Below are positions 36,766 to 45,483 of a stretch of 64,000 bases of DNA, one piece after another. Numbering within the stretch: position 1 is the stretch's first letter; each line of letters opens with the position of its first letter. A program made the translations under genes and the position numbers. The stretch lies in NCBI RefSeq assembly GCF_026013525.1, contig NZ_JAPDRA010000006.1, positions 1 to 64,000 on the forward strand. Direction: 5' to 3'. The stretch is from Sphingomonas canadensis. GTDB lineage: Bacteria > Pseudomonadota > Alphaproteobacteria > Sphingomonadales > Sphingomonadaceae. Below the pieces are notes generated by a model, which worked only from the letters and a program-made list of their open reading frames with translations, made no database searches and was not told the DNA's origin.

Positions 36766-38349
36766 TCAGCCCCCCGCGCGGCGGCGCATCGCGGCCACGT
36801 CATAGACCAGCGGCCGCCACGCGCTGTACGCGACATTCTCCAGTTCCGAACGATAGGCGAGCAGCCCGTTGGCGGAGAACAGGAAGATGCGCGGCACATC
36901 GGCGACGATCAGCGTCTGCGCCTCGCGGTACAGGCCCAGGCGGGCCGGCGTGTCCGGCTCCGATTGCGCGCGCAGCAACAGCGCGTCCACCTTAGGATTG
37001 GCGTAGAAGGCGGTGTTGCCGCCGGGGCCGGCGTTCTTCGAGAAGAACAGCGGGAAGGTGACCAGCCACGGGTCGGCAATGGCCGCCACGAAATTGTTCA
37101 TGGCCAGCTCATAGGTGCCGCCCATGATCTTCTCCATCGCGGCCGATGGCGCGACGGGCTCCAGCGTCAGCGTGACGCCGATCTCCTTCAGATTGGCCTG
37201 GATCATCAGCACGGTGGAGTTCAGCGTCGATCCGCCCTGCACATAGGTGAGCGTGAAGGCCGCGTTGGCATGCCCCGCCTCCGCCAGCAGCGCGCGCGCC
37301 GCGGCAACGTCGCGCTTGGGATGCTTCACCGTGGGATCATAGCCCGGCATGCCGATCGGGATCGGCCCCGCCTGCGGCGTCGCATAGCCCTGCATCACCG
37401 ATTTCACGACCGCTTCATAGTCGATCGCCAGCGCCAGCGCCTTGCGCACGCGGATGTCGGAGAGCACCGGATTGCGGTTGTTGATGTCCACGAACACCAT
37501 CGACGGCCCCGGCTGGTTGAACAGCGTGACGCCGGAGATCGTCTTGAACCGCTCGACATCGTCGATGCCCACGCCCTCGCACACGTCGATCCGGCCCTTC
37601 TCCATCTCCAGCCGGCGGGCGTTCGCCTCGCGGATGTAGCGGAACACGACGCGGTCGAAATAGCGGTCGCGCTGGGGATGGTGCGGGTTGGCGACCATCA
37701 CGAGCTGCTGTCCGCGCTCCCAGCGTTCGACGCGATAGGGGCCGCTGCCCGCGCTGTTCTCCGAAAGCCAGGCGGCGGCGCTGTCGCCGTCCTTGGCCTT
37801 GGCCGCCACCGCGGGGTTCACGAACACGCCGCTCACCGCCAGGAAGTTGAGCAGGATCGGGAAAGGCTGGCCCAGCTCGAAACGCAGCGTGTAATCGTCC
37901 ACCACCGCATAGCGCTTGAGCCAGAAGAAGTTGGCGGCAAGCCCCGGCTGGAGTTTCAGCGCGCGCTTGTAGCTGAAATCGAACGCCTGGGCGGTGACCG
38001 GCGAGCCGTCGTCAAACTTGTGATCGCGGCGCAGGTGGAAGGTCCACACGAGCCCGCTCGGGTCCGACTCCCATTTCTCCGCCAGCACGCCCGCGAACTT
38101 GCCGGTGGGCACGCCCTCCGGGCTCAGCTCCTCGCGCACCAGCCGTTCATAGGCCAGCTCCATGATCGAACCGTCGGTCAGCGATCCTTCGAACGCCGGG
38201 TCCAGGTTGCGATTGTCCTGCGCGCGGCCCACCACCAGCGTGCGGCCGTTGGTGCCCCCCGCCCCGCCGCCGCCGCCGCGGCAGCCGGCCAGCGCGATCG
38301 AGGCGCCCATCATGATCAGCGCGGTACGGCGGTTCAGGGCATCAGACAT
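36766..38349 (-). CDS. Peptide/solute-binding lipoprotein (SBP_bac_5)
   Basis: This 527-residue periplasmic binding protein has a lipoprotein signal with lipobox IALAGC (Cys23) and the family-5 body found in oligopeptide, dipeptide and opine importers (YERLVREELSPEG, WTFHLRRDHKFDDG, DVRKALALAIDYE-like). It captures the substrate for DppBCDF. The ATG at 38349 has an AGGGAG site and overlaps the end of the hydrolase gene. Ligand class (peptide, opine or small amino compound) cannot be fixed from sequence. Confidence 0.94.
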   Translation of the reverse strand: MSDALNRRTALIMMGASIALAGCRGGGGGAGGTNGRTLVVGRAQDNRNLDPAFEGSLTDGSIMELAYERLVREELSPEGVPTGKFAGVLAEKWESDPSGLVWTFHLRRDHKFDDGSPVTAQAFDFSYKRALKLQPGLAANFFWLKRYAVVDDYTLRFELGQPFPILLNFLAVSGVFVNPAVAAKAKDGDSAAAWLSENSAGSGPYRVERWERGQQLVMVANPHHPQRDRYFDRVVFRYIREANARRLEMEKGRIDVCEGVGIDDVERFKTISGVTLFNQPGPSMVFVDINNRNPVLSDIRVRKALALAIDYEAVVKSVMQGYATPQAGPIPIGMPGYDPTVKHPKRDVAAARALLAEAGHANAAFTLTYVQGGSTLNSTVLMIQANLKEIGVTLTLEPVAPSAAMEKIMGGTYELAMNNFVAAIADPWLVTFPLFFSKNAGPGGNTAFYANPKVDALLLRAQSEPDTPARLGLYREAQTLIVADVPRIFLFSANGLLAYRSELENVAYSAWRPLVYDVAAMRRRAGG

Positions 38350-39463
38350 CGCGGGAATCTCCCTGCTGGAGGATCGGGTGTTCGGCGGCATAGGCGGCGA
38401 CGCGCGCGCCGAAGGCAAGCAGGTCGTCGCCCGAGGCGCAGGCGGGATCGTCGGCGTTGACCATCACCGCCACGGCCATCCCGTGCGCCGGATAGCAATG
38501 GACGTCGGTGCGGTATCCGGGGGTCCAGCCGCCATGGCCGAACCGCTCGCCCAGCGGGCTGTCCGACACCAGCACGCCCAGGCCATAGCTGCCGCCGATT
38601 GGTGCGGCGGCGGGCTGGGCGCAGGCCTTCACCGCGTCGCGGTGACGCGAATCGGGGCCGCCGAGCAGGCGCAGCGCGAAACGCGCCATGTCGCCCGAGC
38701 TGCTCGCCCAGCCGCCGCCCGCCCATTCCGATCCGGGATGCAGCGTCAGCGCCCCATCCTCCATCGACCGGCGGGGAAGCCCCATCGGATTCGGCCCGCG
38801 GAAGCCGGGCACCAGGCCGGGGATGCGGCGCCGGTCCGCGGCGAAGGTCTCGCCCAGGCCCCAGGGCTCAAGCACGAGCCGCCGGACCAGATCGTAATAG
38901 CCCTCGCCCGCCGCCGCCTCGATCGCCAGCCCGGCGACCAGGAAGGCGGCGTCGGTATAGGCAAAGGCCTCGCCCGGGGCGAACAGCGGCGGCAGATCCA
39001 GGATACAGCCGATCAGCCGCTCCGGATCGCAGAACTGTTCAGGATCGCCCAGGATCAGCGCCGCCAGCGGAGCGAAGGCGGGCACGTTCATATAGTCGTG
39101 CAGCCCCGCGCTGTGGCTGAGCAGGTGGCGCAGCCGCATCGCGGCATGGTTGGGCAGCCGCGCGAACCACGGCCGGGCGCCCAGATAGTCCGCCACGGGC
39201 GCGTCGAGCGAGAGCACGCCCTGATCGGCCAGCAACCGCGCGATCGCGCCGACATACATCTTGCCGACGCTCGCCTGCAGCATCACCGCGTCCGGCGCCA
39301 TCGCGGCGCCGGCGTCCGGGTCCGCCATGCCGGCAGCGGCCACCAGCGTCCGCCCGTCCGCCAGCGCCACCGCCGCGGTCGCGCCCGGGAAGCCCCGTTC
39401 GGCGCGCAACGCCGCGATCAGACCGGCCAGGCCGCTATCCAGGATATCGCTCACGCCCGCCAC
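38342..39463 (-). CDS. S12-family serine hydrolase (beta-lactamase/D-aminopeptidase fold)
   Basis: This 373-residue protein has the S12 nucleophile motif S65-V-G-K68, a Y-T-D in the place of the usual Y-x-N (EAFAYTDAAF) and an HGG near the C-terminus (RFGHGGWTPGY). The family includes penicillin-binding proteins, D-aminopeptidases, esterases and the microcystin-degrading MlrB. No clear export signal is present, suggesting a cytosolic enzyme that acts on imported peptide. The start is a GTG four bases after the BKACE stop; the ribosome site is weak, so coupling to BKACE is likely. Confidence 0.88.
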   Translation of the reverse strand: MAGVSDILDSGLAGLIAALRAERGFPGATAAVALADGRTLVAAAGMADPDAGAAMAPDAVMLQASVGKMYVGAIARLLADQGVLSLDAPVADYLGARPWFARLPNHAAMRLRHLLSHSAGLHDYMNVPAFAPLAALILGDPEQFCDPERLIGCILDLPPLFAPGEAFAYTDAAFLVAGLAIEAAAGEGYYDLVRRLVLEPWGLGETFAADRRRIPGLVPGFRGPNPMGLPRRSMEDGALTLHPGSEWAGGGWASSSGDMARFALRLLGGPDSRHRDAVKACAQPAAAPIGGSYGLGVLVSDSPLGERFGHGGWTPGYRTDVHCYPAHGMAVAVMVNADDPACASGDDLLAFGARVAAYAAEHPILQQGDSRDV

Positions 39464-39466
39464 CGC

Positions 39467-40399
39467 TCAGAAGTTGACCTTGTCGGCACCCTTGGTGCCC
39501 AGCATCGCGCGCGCCTCGTCCGGGGTCGCGACCTCGATAGACAGATCCTCCAGGATGCGGCGGATGCGCCGCACCTGATCGGCGTTCGATCGGGCCGGCT
39601 TGCCCTTGGCATCCCACAAGCTGTCCTCCAGCCCGACACGCACGTTGCCCCCCAGGATCGCGCCCAGCGTGATGAACTTCATCTGGTTACGTCCGGCCGC
39701 AAGGTTCGACCAGTAATATTGGTCGCCGAACAGCTCGTCGGCGGTCTGCTTCATGTGCAGCACATGCGCCGGATTGGCGCCCAGCCCGCCGACGAAGCCG
39801 TAGATCGACTGGATGAAGAAGGGCGGCTTCACCCACCCCTGGTCCGCGATGAATTTCAGGCTGTGGAGATGCCCGATATCGAAGCATTCGAACTCGAACC
39901 GAACCCCGCGCTTCTCGCCAAGTTCGCGGGCGATATATTCCATCCCCTCGAACGTGTTGACGGTGTTCAGCCCCTTGGTCATCGCCATGAACTCGCGTTC
40001 CCAGGCGTGCTTCACCTTGTCGCCATAGCGCGGCAGCATCGCGAACAGCGCGGCGTTCATCGGCCCCATGTTGAACGAGCAAAGCTCGGGCGAGAAGCGC
40101 ATCGGCGCCAGCATCCGCTCCTCAAAGGTGCCGGGCTGGCCGGTGGTGATGTTCAGGATGGCGTTGGTCTGCTGCTTGATGCGCGGCAGGAACTGTCCGT
40201 AGACCTCCGGATCGGTGGTCGGCCGCCCGTCGATCGGATCGCGCGCGTGAAGGTGGATGATCGCCGCCCCGGCCTCCGCCGCGGCCACCGATTCCTCCAC
40301 GATCTGATCCGGCGTGATCGGCAGATAGTCGGACTGGCACGGCAGGTGGACGGCGCCCGTCACCGCGCAGGTGATGATGGCTTTGTCGGCGTGAATCAT
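39467..40399 (-). CDS. Beta-keto acid cleavage enzyme (BKACE, DUF849), paralogue 1
   Basis: This 310-residue TIM-barrel enzyme has the zinc/substrate motif H49-L-H51-ARDP and the C-terminal VGLEDSLW block. BKACE enzymes condense a beta-keto acid with acetyl-CoA, giving acetoacetate and a new CoA ester; substrates include 3-keto-5-aminohexanoate and dehydrocarnitine. The start has a GGGGGAG site and the shared operator lies about 50 bases upstream. It heads the unit containing the S12 hydrolase and the peptide importer. A second paralogue is at 53194. Confidence 0.93.
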   Translation of the reverse strand: MIHADKAIITCAVTGAVHLPCQSDYLPITPDQIVEESVAAAEAGAAIIHLHARDPIDGRPTTDPEVYGQFLPRIKQQTNAILNITTGQPGTFEERMLAPMRFSPELCSFNMGPMNAALFAMLPRYGDKVKHAWEREFMAMTKGLNTVNTFEGMEYIARELGEKRGVRFEFECFDIGHLHSLKFIADQGWVKPPFFIQSIYGFVGGLGANPAHVLHMKQTADELFGDQYYWSNLAAGRNQMKFITLGAILGGNVRVGLEDSLWDAKGKPARSNADQVRRIRRILEDLSIEVATPDEARAMLGTKGADKVNF

Positions 40400-40447
40400 A
40401 CTCTCCCCCAAGGCTTTCGATCTCTTGCAACGGAGAGTTGCATAATA

Positions 40448-40464
40448 TATTCGCTTTGGGAATA
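40448..40464. promoter_or_regulatory. Operator site 3 of the shared motif, between divergent operons
   Basis: TATTC-gctttgg-GAATA, exact match to the consensus arms and spacing. It lies 49 bases from the BKACE-1 start and 33 from the SoxB start, in the only intergenic space between the two divergent operons, so one bound protein could control both. Confidence 0.7.
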
Positions 40465-40496
40465 GTTTTTTCGTAATCAGCATAAGCGAGACAGGG

Positions 40497-41747
40497 GTGG
40501 GGTTCAGCTTTCTGGAAATCCTGCGCAACGCCGCAGGGGGGCATCGCGGGTGGCGGCGGCAATGGCCCTCCCCGGAGCCCAAGGCCGCCTATGACGCGGT
40601 GATCGTGGGCGGTGGCGGCCATGGGCTGGCGACCGCTTATTATCTCGCGTCAGAGCATGGCATGCGGAACATCGCGGTGGTGGAGCGCGGCTGGATCGGC
40701 GGCGGCAACACCGGCCGGAACACCACCATCATCCGCTCCAACTATCTGTGGGAGGAAAGCGCCGCGCTCTACGATCACGCGCTGCGCCTGTGGGAACCGC
40801 TGTCGCAGGCGCTGAACTACAATGTGATGTTCTCGCCGCGCGGGGTGATGATGCTCGCGCACTCGGTTCACGACGTGCAGGTGCTCAAGCGCCACGTCCA
40901 TGCCAACCGGCTGGCGGGCATCGACAATGAATGGCTGACGCCGGAGGAGGCCAAGGCCTTCTGCCCGCCGCTCAGCATCGATCCCGCCGCGCGCCATCCG
41001 GTGATCGGCGCCACGCTCCAGCGGCGCGGCGGGGTGGCGCGGCACGATGCGGTGGCCTGGGGCTATGCCCGCGCCGCCGCCGCGCTTGGCGTGGACATCA
41101 TCGAGAACTGCCCCGTCACCGGCATCCGCCGAGACGCGGCCGGCCATGTCTGCGGCATCGACACCGGGCGCGGCCCCATCGCCACGCGGCGGCTGGGGCT
41201 GGTCGTCGCGGGGCACAGCTCGACGCTGCTGGCGATGGCCGGGCTGCGCGCGCCGATCGAGAGCTATCCGCTCCAGGCGCTGGTTTCGGAGCCGCTGAAG
41301 CCGGTGATCCCCTGCGTCGTCATGTCGAACACCATCCACGCCTATATCTCGCAATCCGACAAGGGCGAGCTGGTGGTCGGCGCCGGCACCGACGCCTATG
41401 TCTCCTATTCCCAGCGCGGCGGGCTGCACGTGCCGATGCACACGCTGGAGGCGATCTGCGAGCTGTTCCCCACGCTGCGGCGGGTGCGGATGATGCGCAA
41501 CTGGGGCGGCATCGTGGACGTTACCCCCGATCGCTCGCCGATCATCGGCAAGACGGACGTGCCCGGCCTGTTCGTCAACTGCGGCTGGGGCACGGGCGGG
41601 TTCAAGGCCACGCCCGGTTCCGGCCATGTCTTCGCCCACACCATCGCGCGCGGCGAGCCGCATCCGCTCAACGCCCCCTTCACCTTCGATCGCTTCCGCA
41701 CCGGCCGCCTCATCGACGAGGCGGCGGCGGCGGCGGTCGCGCACTGA
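40497..41747 (+). CDS. soxB: Heterotetrameric sarcosine oxidase, beta subunit
   Basis: This 416-residue FAD/FMN subunit carries the substrate oxidation site. It has GGGGHGLATAYYLA, the strongly conserved NTGRNTTIIRSNYLW and His183 in GGVARHDAVAWGYA, the position of the covalent FMN histidine. Length and the opening FSFLEILRNA match SoxB closely. SoxBDAG oxidatively demethylates N-methylglycine to glycine with tetrahydrofolate; homologues act on other secondary amines. The start appears to be a GTG. It opens the plus-strand operon next to the shared operator. Confidence 0.95.
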   Translation: MGFSFLEILRNAAGGHRGWRRQWPSPEPKAAYDAVIVGGGGHGLATAYYLASEHGMRNIAVVERGWIGGGNTGRNTTIIRSNYLWEESAALYDHALRLWEPLSQALNYNVMFSPRGVMMLAHSVHDVQVLKRHVHANRLAGIDNEWLTPEEAKAFCPPLSIDPAARHPVIGATLQRRGGVARHDAVAWGYARAAAALGVDIIENCPVTGIRRDAAGHVCGIDTGRGPIATRRLGLVVAGHSSTLLAMAGLRAPIESYPLQALVSEPLKPVIPCVVMSNTIHAYISQSDKGELVVGAGTDAYVSYSQRGGLHVPMHTLEAICELFPTLRRVRMMRNWGGIVDVTPDRSPIIGKTDVPGLFVNCGWGTGGFKATPGSGHVFAHTIARGEPHPLNAPFTFDRFRTGRLIDEAAAAAVAH

Positions 41748-41757
41748 CCCGAGTCCC

Positions 41758-42048
41758 ATGCTGCTGATCCCCTGCCCGCATTGCGGCCCCCGGCCCGAGA
41801 TCGAGTTCGCCTATGGCGGCGAGGCGCATGTCGCCCGCCCCGAGGATCCTTCCGCGCTCGACGACGACGCCTGGGCCGCCTTCCTCTACGAACGGCAAAA
41901 CCCGAAGGGCGTGCATGCCGAACGCTGGCGCCACGTCCATGGCTGCGCGCGCTATTTCAACCTGCTGCGCGAGACGGCGGGCGACCGAATCCTGGCCGCC
42001 TATCCGGCCGGCCAGCCGCGCCCGGACCTTCCGGAGACCGCACGATGA
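41758..42048 (+). CDS. soxD: Sarcosine oxidase, delta subunit
   Basis: This 96-residue zinc-binding subunit starts MLLIPCPHCGPRPEIEF, giving the CxxC pair of the zinc site, with the later His and Cys in WRHVHGCARYFN. This is the diagnostic SoxD pattern and length. It lies 10 bases after soxB and overlaps soxA by four bases. Confidence 0.95.
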   Translation: MLLIPCPHCGPRPEIEFAYGGEAHVARPEDPSALDDDAWAAFLYERQNPKGVHAERWRHVHGCARYFNLLRETAGDRILAAYPAGQPRPDLPETAR

Positions 42049-44966
42049 GCCGCGCCCGCCTGCCCGATGCGCCGCTGATCGATCGCGACCGGCCGGTGCT
42101 GTTCCAGTTCGACGGACGCGAGATGACCGGGTTCGCCGGCGACACGCTCGCCTCCGCGCTGCTCGCCAACGGGGTGCGGCTCGCCGGACGCTCGTTCAAA
42201 TACCATCGCCCGCGCGGCATCGCGACGATCGGCGCGGCGGAGCCGAACGCGCTCGTCACCGTCGATCGCGGCGGGGGGCGGACCACGCCCAACCTGCGCG
42301 CGACGATGGTCGAGCTGCACGAGGGGCTGGAGGCCGCCAGCCAGAACCGCTGGCCCTCGCTGCACCGCGACGTCGGCGCCGTGACGGGCTGGTTCGCACC
42401 GCTGCTGACGGCGGGCTTCTATTACAAGACCTTCCTGTGGCCGCGCGCCTTCTGGCATCGCGTGTACGAGCCGGTGATCCGCCGCGCCGCGGGGCTCGGC
42501 AAGGCGCCCGCCGCGCCCGATCCGGACCGCTACGCCACCCGCTATGCGCATTGCGACCTGCTGGTGGCCGGCGCCGGCCCGGCGGGGATCGCCGCCGCGC
42601 TGACCGCAGCCGAGGCGGGCCGGCGCGTGATCCTGTGCGACGAGAATGCGGTGCTTGGCGCGTCGCTGCTCGACGATCCGGAGGCGCTGGTGGAGGGCGT
42701 TCCCGCGCGTCGCTGGCGTTCCGACGCGCTGGCGCGGCTGGCGGCGCTGCCCAACTGCCGCCTGCTGCCGCGCACCACCGCGTTCGGCCTGTTCGCGGAC
42801 GGGATGGCGGGGCTCGCCGAGCGGGTGACCGACCACTTGCCGTCCCCGGCCGCCGCGCACGGCCCGCGCGAGCGGCTGTGGCAGGTGCGCGCCGCGCGCA
42901 TCCTGCTCGCCACCGGCGCGATCGAGCAGCCGCTGGTCTTCCCCGGCAACGATCGCCCCGGCGTGATGCTGGCGGGTGCCGCGCGCGCCTATGCCCGGCG
43001 CTACGGCGTGCTGGCGGGCAGCCGTGCGGTGCTGGTGACCGGGGCGGATCGCGCGTGGCATGATGCCTTCGATCTGGCCGCGCTGGGCCTGCCGGTCGCG
43101 CTGATCGCCGATGTCCGCGCGGACGTGGCGCCGGAGCTCACCGCCCGGGCCGCCGCGCTCGGCATCCCGGTGTGCCCCGGCGCGCGGATCGATGGCGTGT
43201 CGGGCACCCACGCCGTCCGCGCCGTGACGATCGGCGGGCGGCGGATCGCCTGCGACCTGCTGCTCTCCAGCGCCGGCTGGCTGCCCGCCATCCATCTCCA
43301 CGCCCAGACGGGCAGCAGGGCGGTTTTCGATCCCGCGCGCAACATCTTCCTGCCCGGCGACCCCGTGCCCGGCGTGGGCAGCGCGGGCGCCTGCAACGGC
43401 AGCTTCGCGCTGGACGCGGCGGTGGCGGAGGGACGCGCGGCGGCGCGCTCCCCCGCTGCGCTACCGCATGGCACGGAAGGCGGCGGCGTATCGCTCCCCG
43501 GGCCGGACGCCGATCGCGGCAAGGCCTTCATCGACCTGCAGAGCGACGTCACCACGCGCGACATCCGCATCGCCGTGCAGGAAGGCTTCCACTCGATCGA
43601 GCATATCAAGCGCTACACCACCACCGGCATGGGGGTGGACCAGGGCAAGTCGTCCAACCTCGCCGCGCTCGCCATCGCATCGGCGCGGCTGGGCAAGCCG
43701 ATCCCGGAGGTGGGGCTCACCACCTTCCGCATGCCCTATACCCCCGTCAGCTTCGGCATGCTGGCCGGGGCGGCGCGCGGCGAGCTGTTCGATCCGCTGC
43801 GCCGCACGCCCATCGATCCCTGGGCGCAGGCGCAGGGCGCGGTGTTCGAGCCGGTCGGAAACTGGCGCCGCGCGCGCTATTTCCCGCGCGCGGGCGAAGA
43901 CATGCACGCCGCCGTCGCGCGCGAATGCCGCACGGTGCGATCCACGGTGGGGCTGTTCGACGCCTCGACGCTGGGCAAGATCGAGGTGGTGGGGCCGGAC
44001 GCCGCCACCTTCATGGAGCGAATCTACACCAACGCCTGGCGCAAGCTGGAGCCCGGGCGATGCCGTTATGGGCTGATGCTGCGCGAGGACGGGTTCATCT
44101 TCGACGACGGCGTGGTCGGGCGGCTGGCGGAGGACCGGTTCCACGTCACCACCACCACCGGCGGCGCCGCGCGCGTGCTCGCCCATATGGAGGATTACCT
44201 CCAGACCGAATGGCCCGATCTGGACGTCTGGCTCACCTCCGTCACCGAGCAATGGGCGGTGATCGCGGTGCAGGGGCCGCGCGCGCGCAGGCTGATCGCG
44301 CCGCTGGTCGGCGACATCGACCTTTCCGACGCGGCGATGCCGCACATGAGCGTTCGCACCGGCCACATCATCGGCGTGCCCGCCCGCCTGTTCCGCGTCA
44401 GCTTCACCGGCGAGCTGGGTTTCGAGGTCAACGTCCCCCCCTCACAGGCGCGCGCGGTGTGGGATGCGCTGTGGGAACGTGCCCGGGCGCTCGACGGCAC
44501 CGCCTATGGCACGGAGGCGATGCACGTGCTGCGCGCCGAGATGGGCTTCATCATCGTCGGCCAGGATACCGACGGCACGGTGACGCCCGCGGACGCCGGG
44601 CTCGGCTGGATGATCGGCAAGGCCAAGAAGGACTTTGTCGGCAAGCGATCGCTGGTCCGCCCCGACATGCTCGCCGCGAACCGCAAGCAGCTCGTCGGGC
44701 TGCTGACCGAGGAGCCGGGGCTGGTGCTGGAGGAGGGCGCGCAGGTCGTGGACGATCCCGCGCCCGCGCCGGGCACGCACGCGATCGGCCATGTCACCTC
44801 GGCCTATTGGAGCGAAGCGCTCGGCCGTTCGATCGCGATGGCGCTGGTCGAAGGAGGCGGCGCAGGCGCGGACCGTCTGTACGTCTCCGGCGATCGCGGC
44901 TTCCATCCGGTGCGCACCGCGCCCCTCCCCTTCCTCGATCCTGCCGGAGAACCCGCCGATGGCTGA
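42045..44966 (+). CDS. soxA: Sarcosine oxidase, alpha subunit
   Basis: This 973-residue subunit has an N-terminal ferredoxin-like segment (FDGREMTGFAGDTLASALLANG), an NAD+-binding FAD-type domain (VAGAGPAGIAAALTAAEAG near 165) and a C-terminal aminomethyltransferase/GcvT domain that takes the methylene to tetrahydrofolate (from about residue 600: VFEPVGNWRRARYFPRAGED). Length is typical. The start overlaps soxD, and the stop lies inside soxG. Together with SoxB it forms the substrate channel. Confidence 0.96.
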   Translation: MSRARLPDAPLIDRDRPVLFQFDGREMTGFAGDTLASALLANGVRLAGRSFKYHRPRGIATIGAAEPNALVTVDRGGGRTTPNLRATMVELHEGLEAASQNRWPSLHRDVGAVTGWFAPLLTAGFYYKTFLWPRAFWHRVYEPVIRRAAGLGKAPAAPDPDRYATRYAHCDLLVAGAGPAGIAAALTAAEAGRRVILCDENAVLGASLLDDPEALVEGVPARRWRSDALARLAALPNCRLLPRTTAFGLFADGMAGLAERVTDHLPSPAAAHGPRERLWQVRAARILLATGAIEQPLVFPGNDRPGVMLAGAARAYARRYGVLAGSRAVLVTGADRAWHDAFDLAALGLPVALIADVRADVAPELTARAAALGIPVCPGARIDGVSGTHAVRAVTIGGRRIACDLLLSSAGWLPAIHLHAQTGSRAVFDPARNIFLPGDPVPGVGSAGACNGSFALDAAVAEGRAAARSPAALPHGTEGGGVSLPGPDADRGKAFIDLQSDVTTRDIRIAVQEGFHSIEHIKRYTTTGMGVDQGKSSNLAALAIASARLGKPIPEVGLTTFRMPYTPVSFGMLAGAARGELFDPLRRTPIDPWAQAQGAVFEPVGNWRRARYFPRAGEDMHAAVARECRTVRSTVGLFDASTLGKIEVVGPDAATFMERIYTNAWRKLEPGRCRYGLMLREDGFIFDDGVVGRLAEDRFHVTTTTGGAARVLAHMEDYLQTEWPDLDVWLTSVTEQWAVIAVQGPRARRLIAPLVGDIDLSDAAMPHMSVRTGHIIGVPARLFRVSFTGELGFEVNVPPSQARAVWDALWERARALDGTAYGTEAMHVLRAEMGFIIVGQDTDGTVTPADAGLGWMIGKAKKDFVGKRSLVRPDMLAANRKQLVGLLTEEPGLVLEEGAQVVDDPAPAPGTHAIGHVTSAYWSEALGRSIAMALVEGGGAGADRLYVSGDRGFHPVRTAPLPFLDPAGEPADG

Positions 44967-45483
44967 CCTCCACGCCCCGGCAACGCGCTCCGGCACGCCC
45001 GGATACCGCCGCCTGTCGCTGCGCCTGCGCCCCGAATCCGCCCCGCCGGCGCTGGCCGGACTGCCGCTGCCGCGCGAAACCGGCGCGGTGTCGGATCGCG
45101 CCGGGCTGGCGATCCTGACGCTTGGCCCCGGCGAATGGCTGCTGATCGGCGAGCCCGGCGCCGTCCCCTCCGTCGCGGCGGCGGGCGATGCGCTGGGCGC
45201 GCTGCCGCATTCGGCGGTGGACGTATCCGAACGGCAGATCGGCTTCACCCTTTCCGGCCCCGGTGCCGCCGAGGTGCTGGCGGCGGGCTGTCCGCTCGAC
45301 CTCGATTCCGCCGCCTTCCCGCCCGGCCGCGCCACCCGCACGCTGTTCCACAAGGCCGAGGTGGTCCTGTGGCGCCAGGCCGCGGACCGTTTCCACATCG
45401 AGGTCTGGCGATCCTTCGCACCCTATGCCGCCGCGCTGATCGACCAGGCCATCGCCGACGAAAGCTTCAGGAGAGACATGTGA
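44959..45483 (+). CDS. soxG: Sarcosine oxidase, gamma subunit
   Basis: This 174-residue protein has the SoxG pattern LTLGPGEWLLIGEPG, VDVSERQIGFTLSGPGAAEVLAAGCPLDL and RTLFHKAEVVLWR. It completes the tetramer. The ATG at 44959 overlaps the soxA end by eight bases; the downstream hydrolase gene starts inside its last codon. Confidence 0.93.
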   Translation: MADLHAPATRSGTPGYRRLSLRLRPESAPPALAGLPLPRETGAVSDRAGLAILTLGPGEWLLIGEPGAVPSVAAAGDALGALPHSAVDVSERQIGFTLSGPGAAEVLAAGCPLDLDSAAFPPGRATRTLFHKAEVVLWRQAADRFHIEVWRSFAPYAAALIDQAIADESFRRDM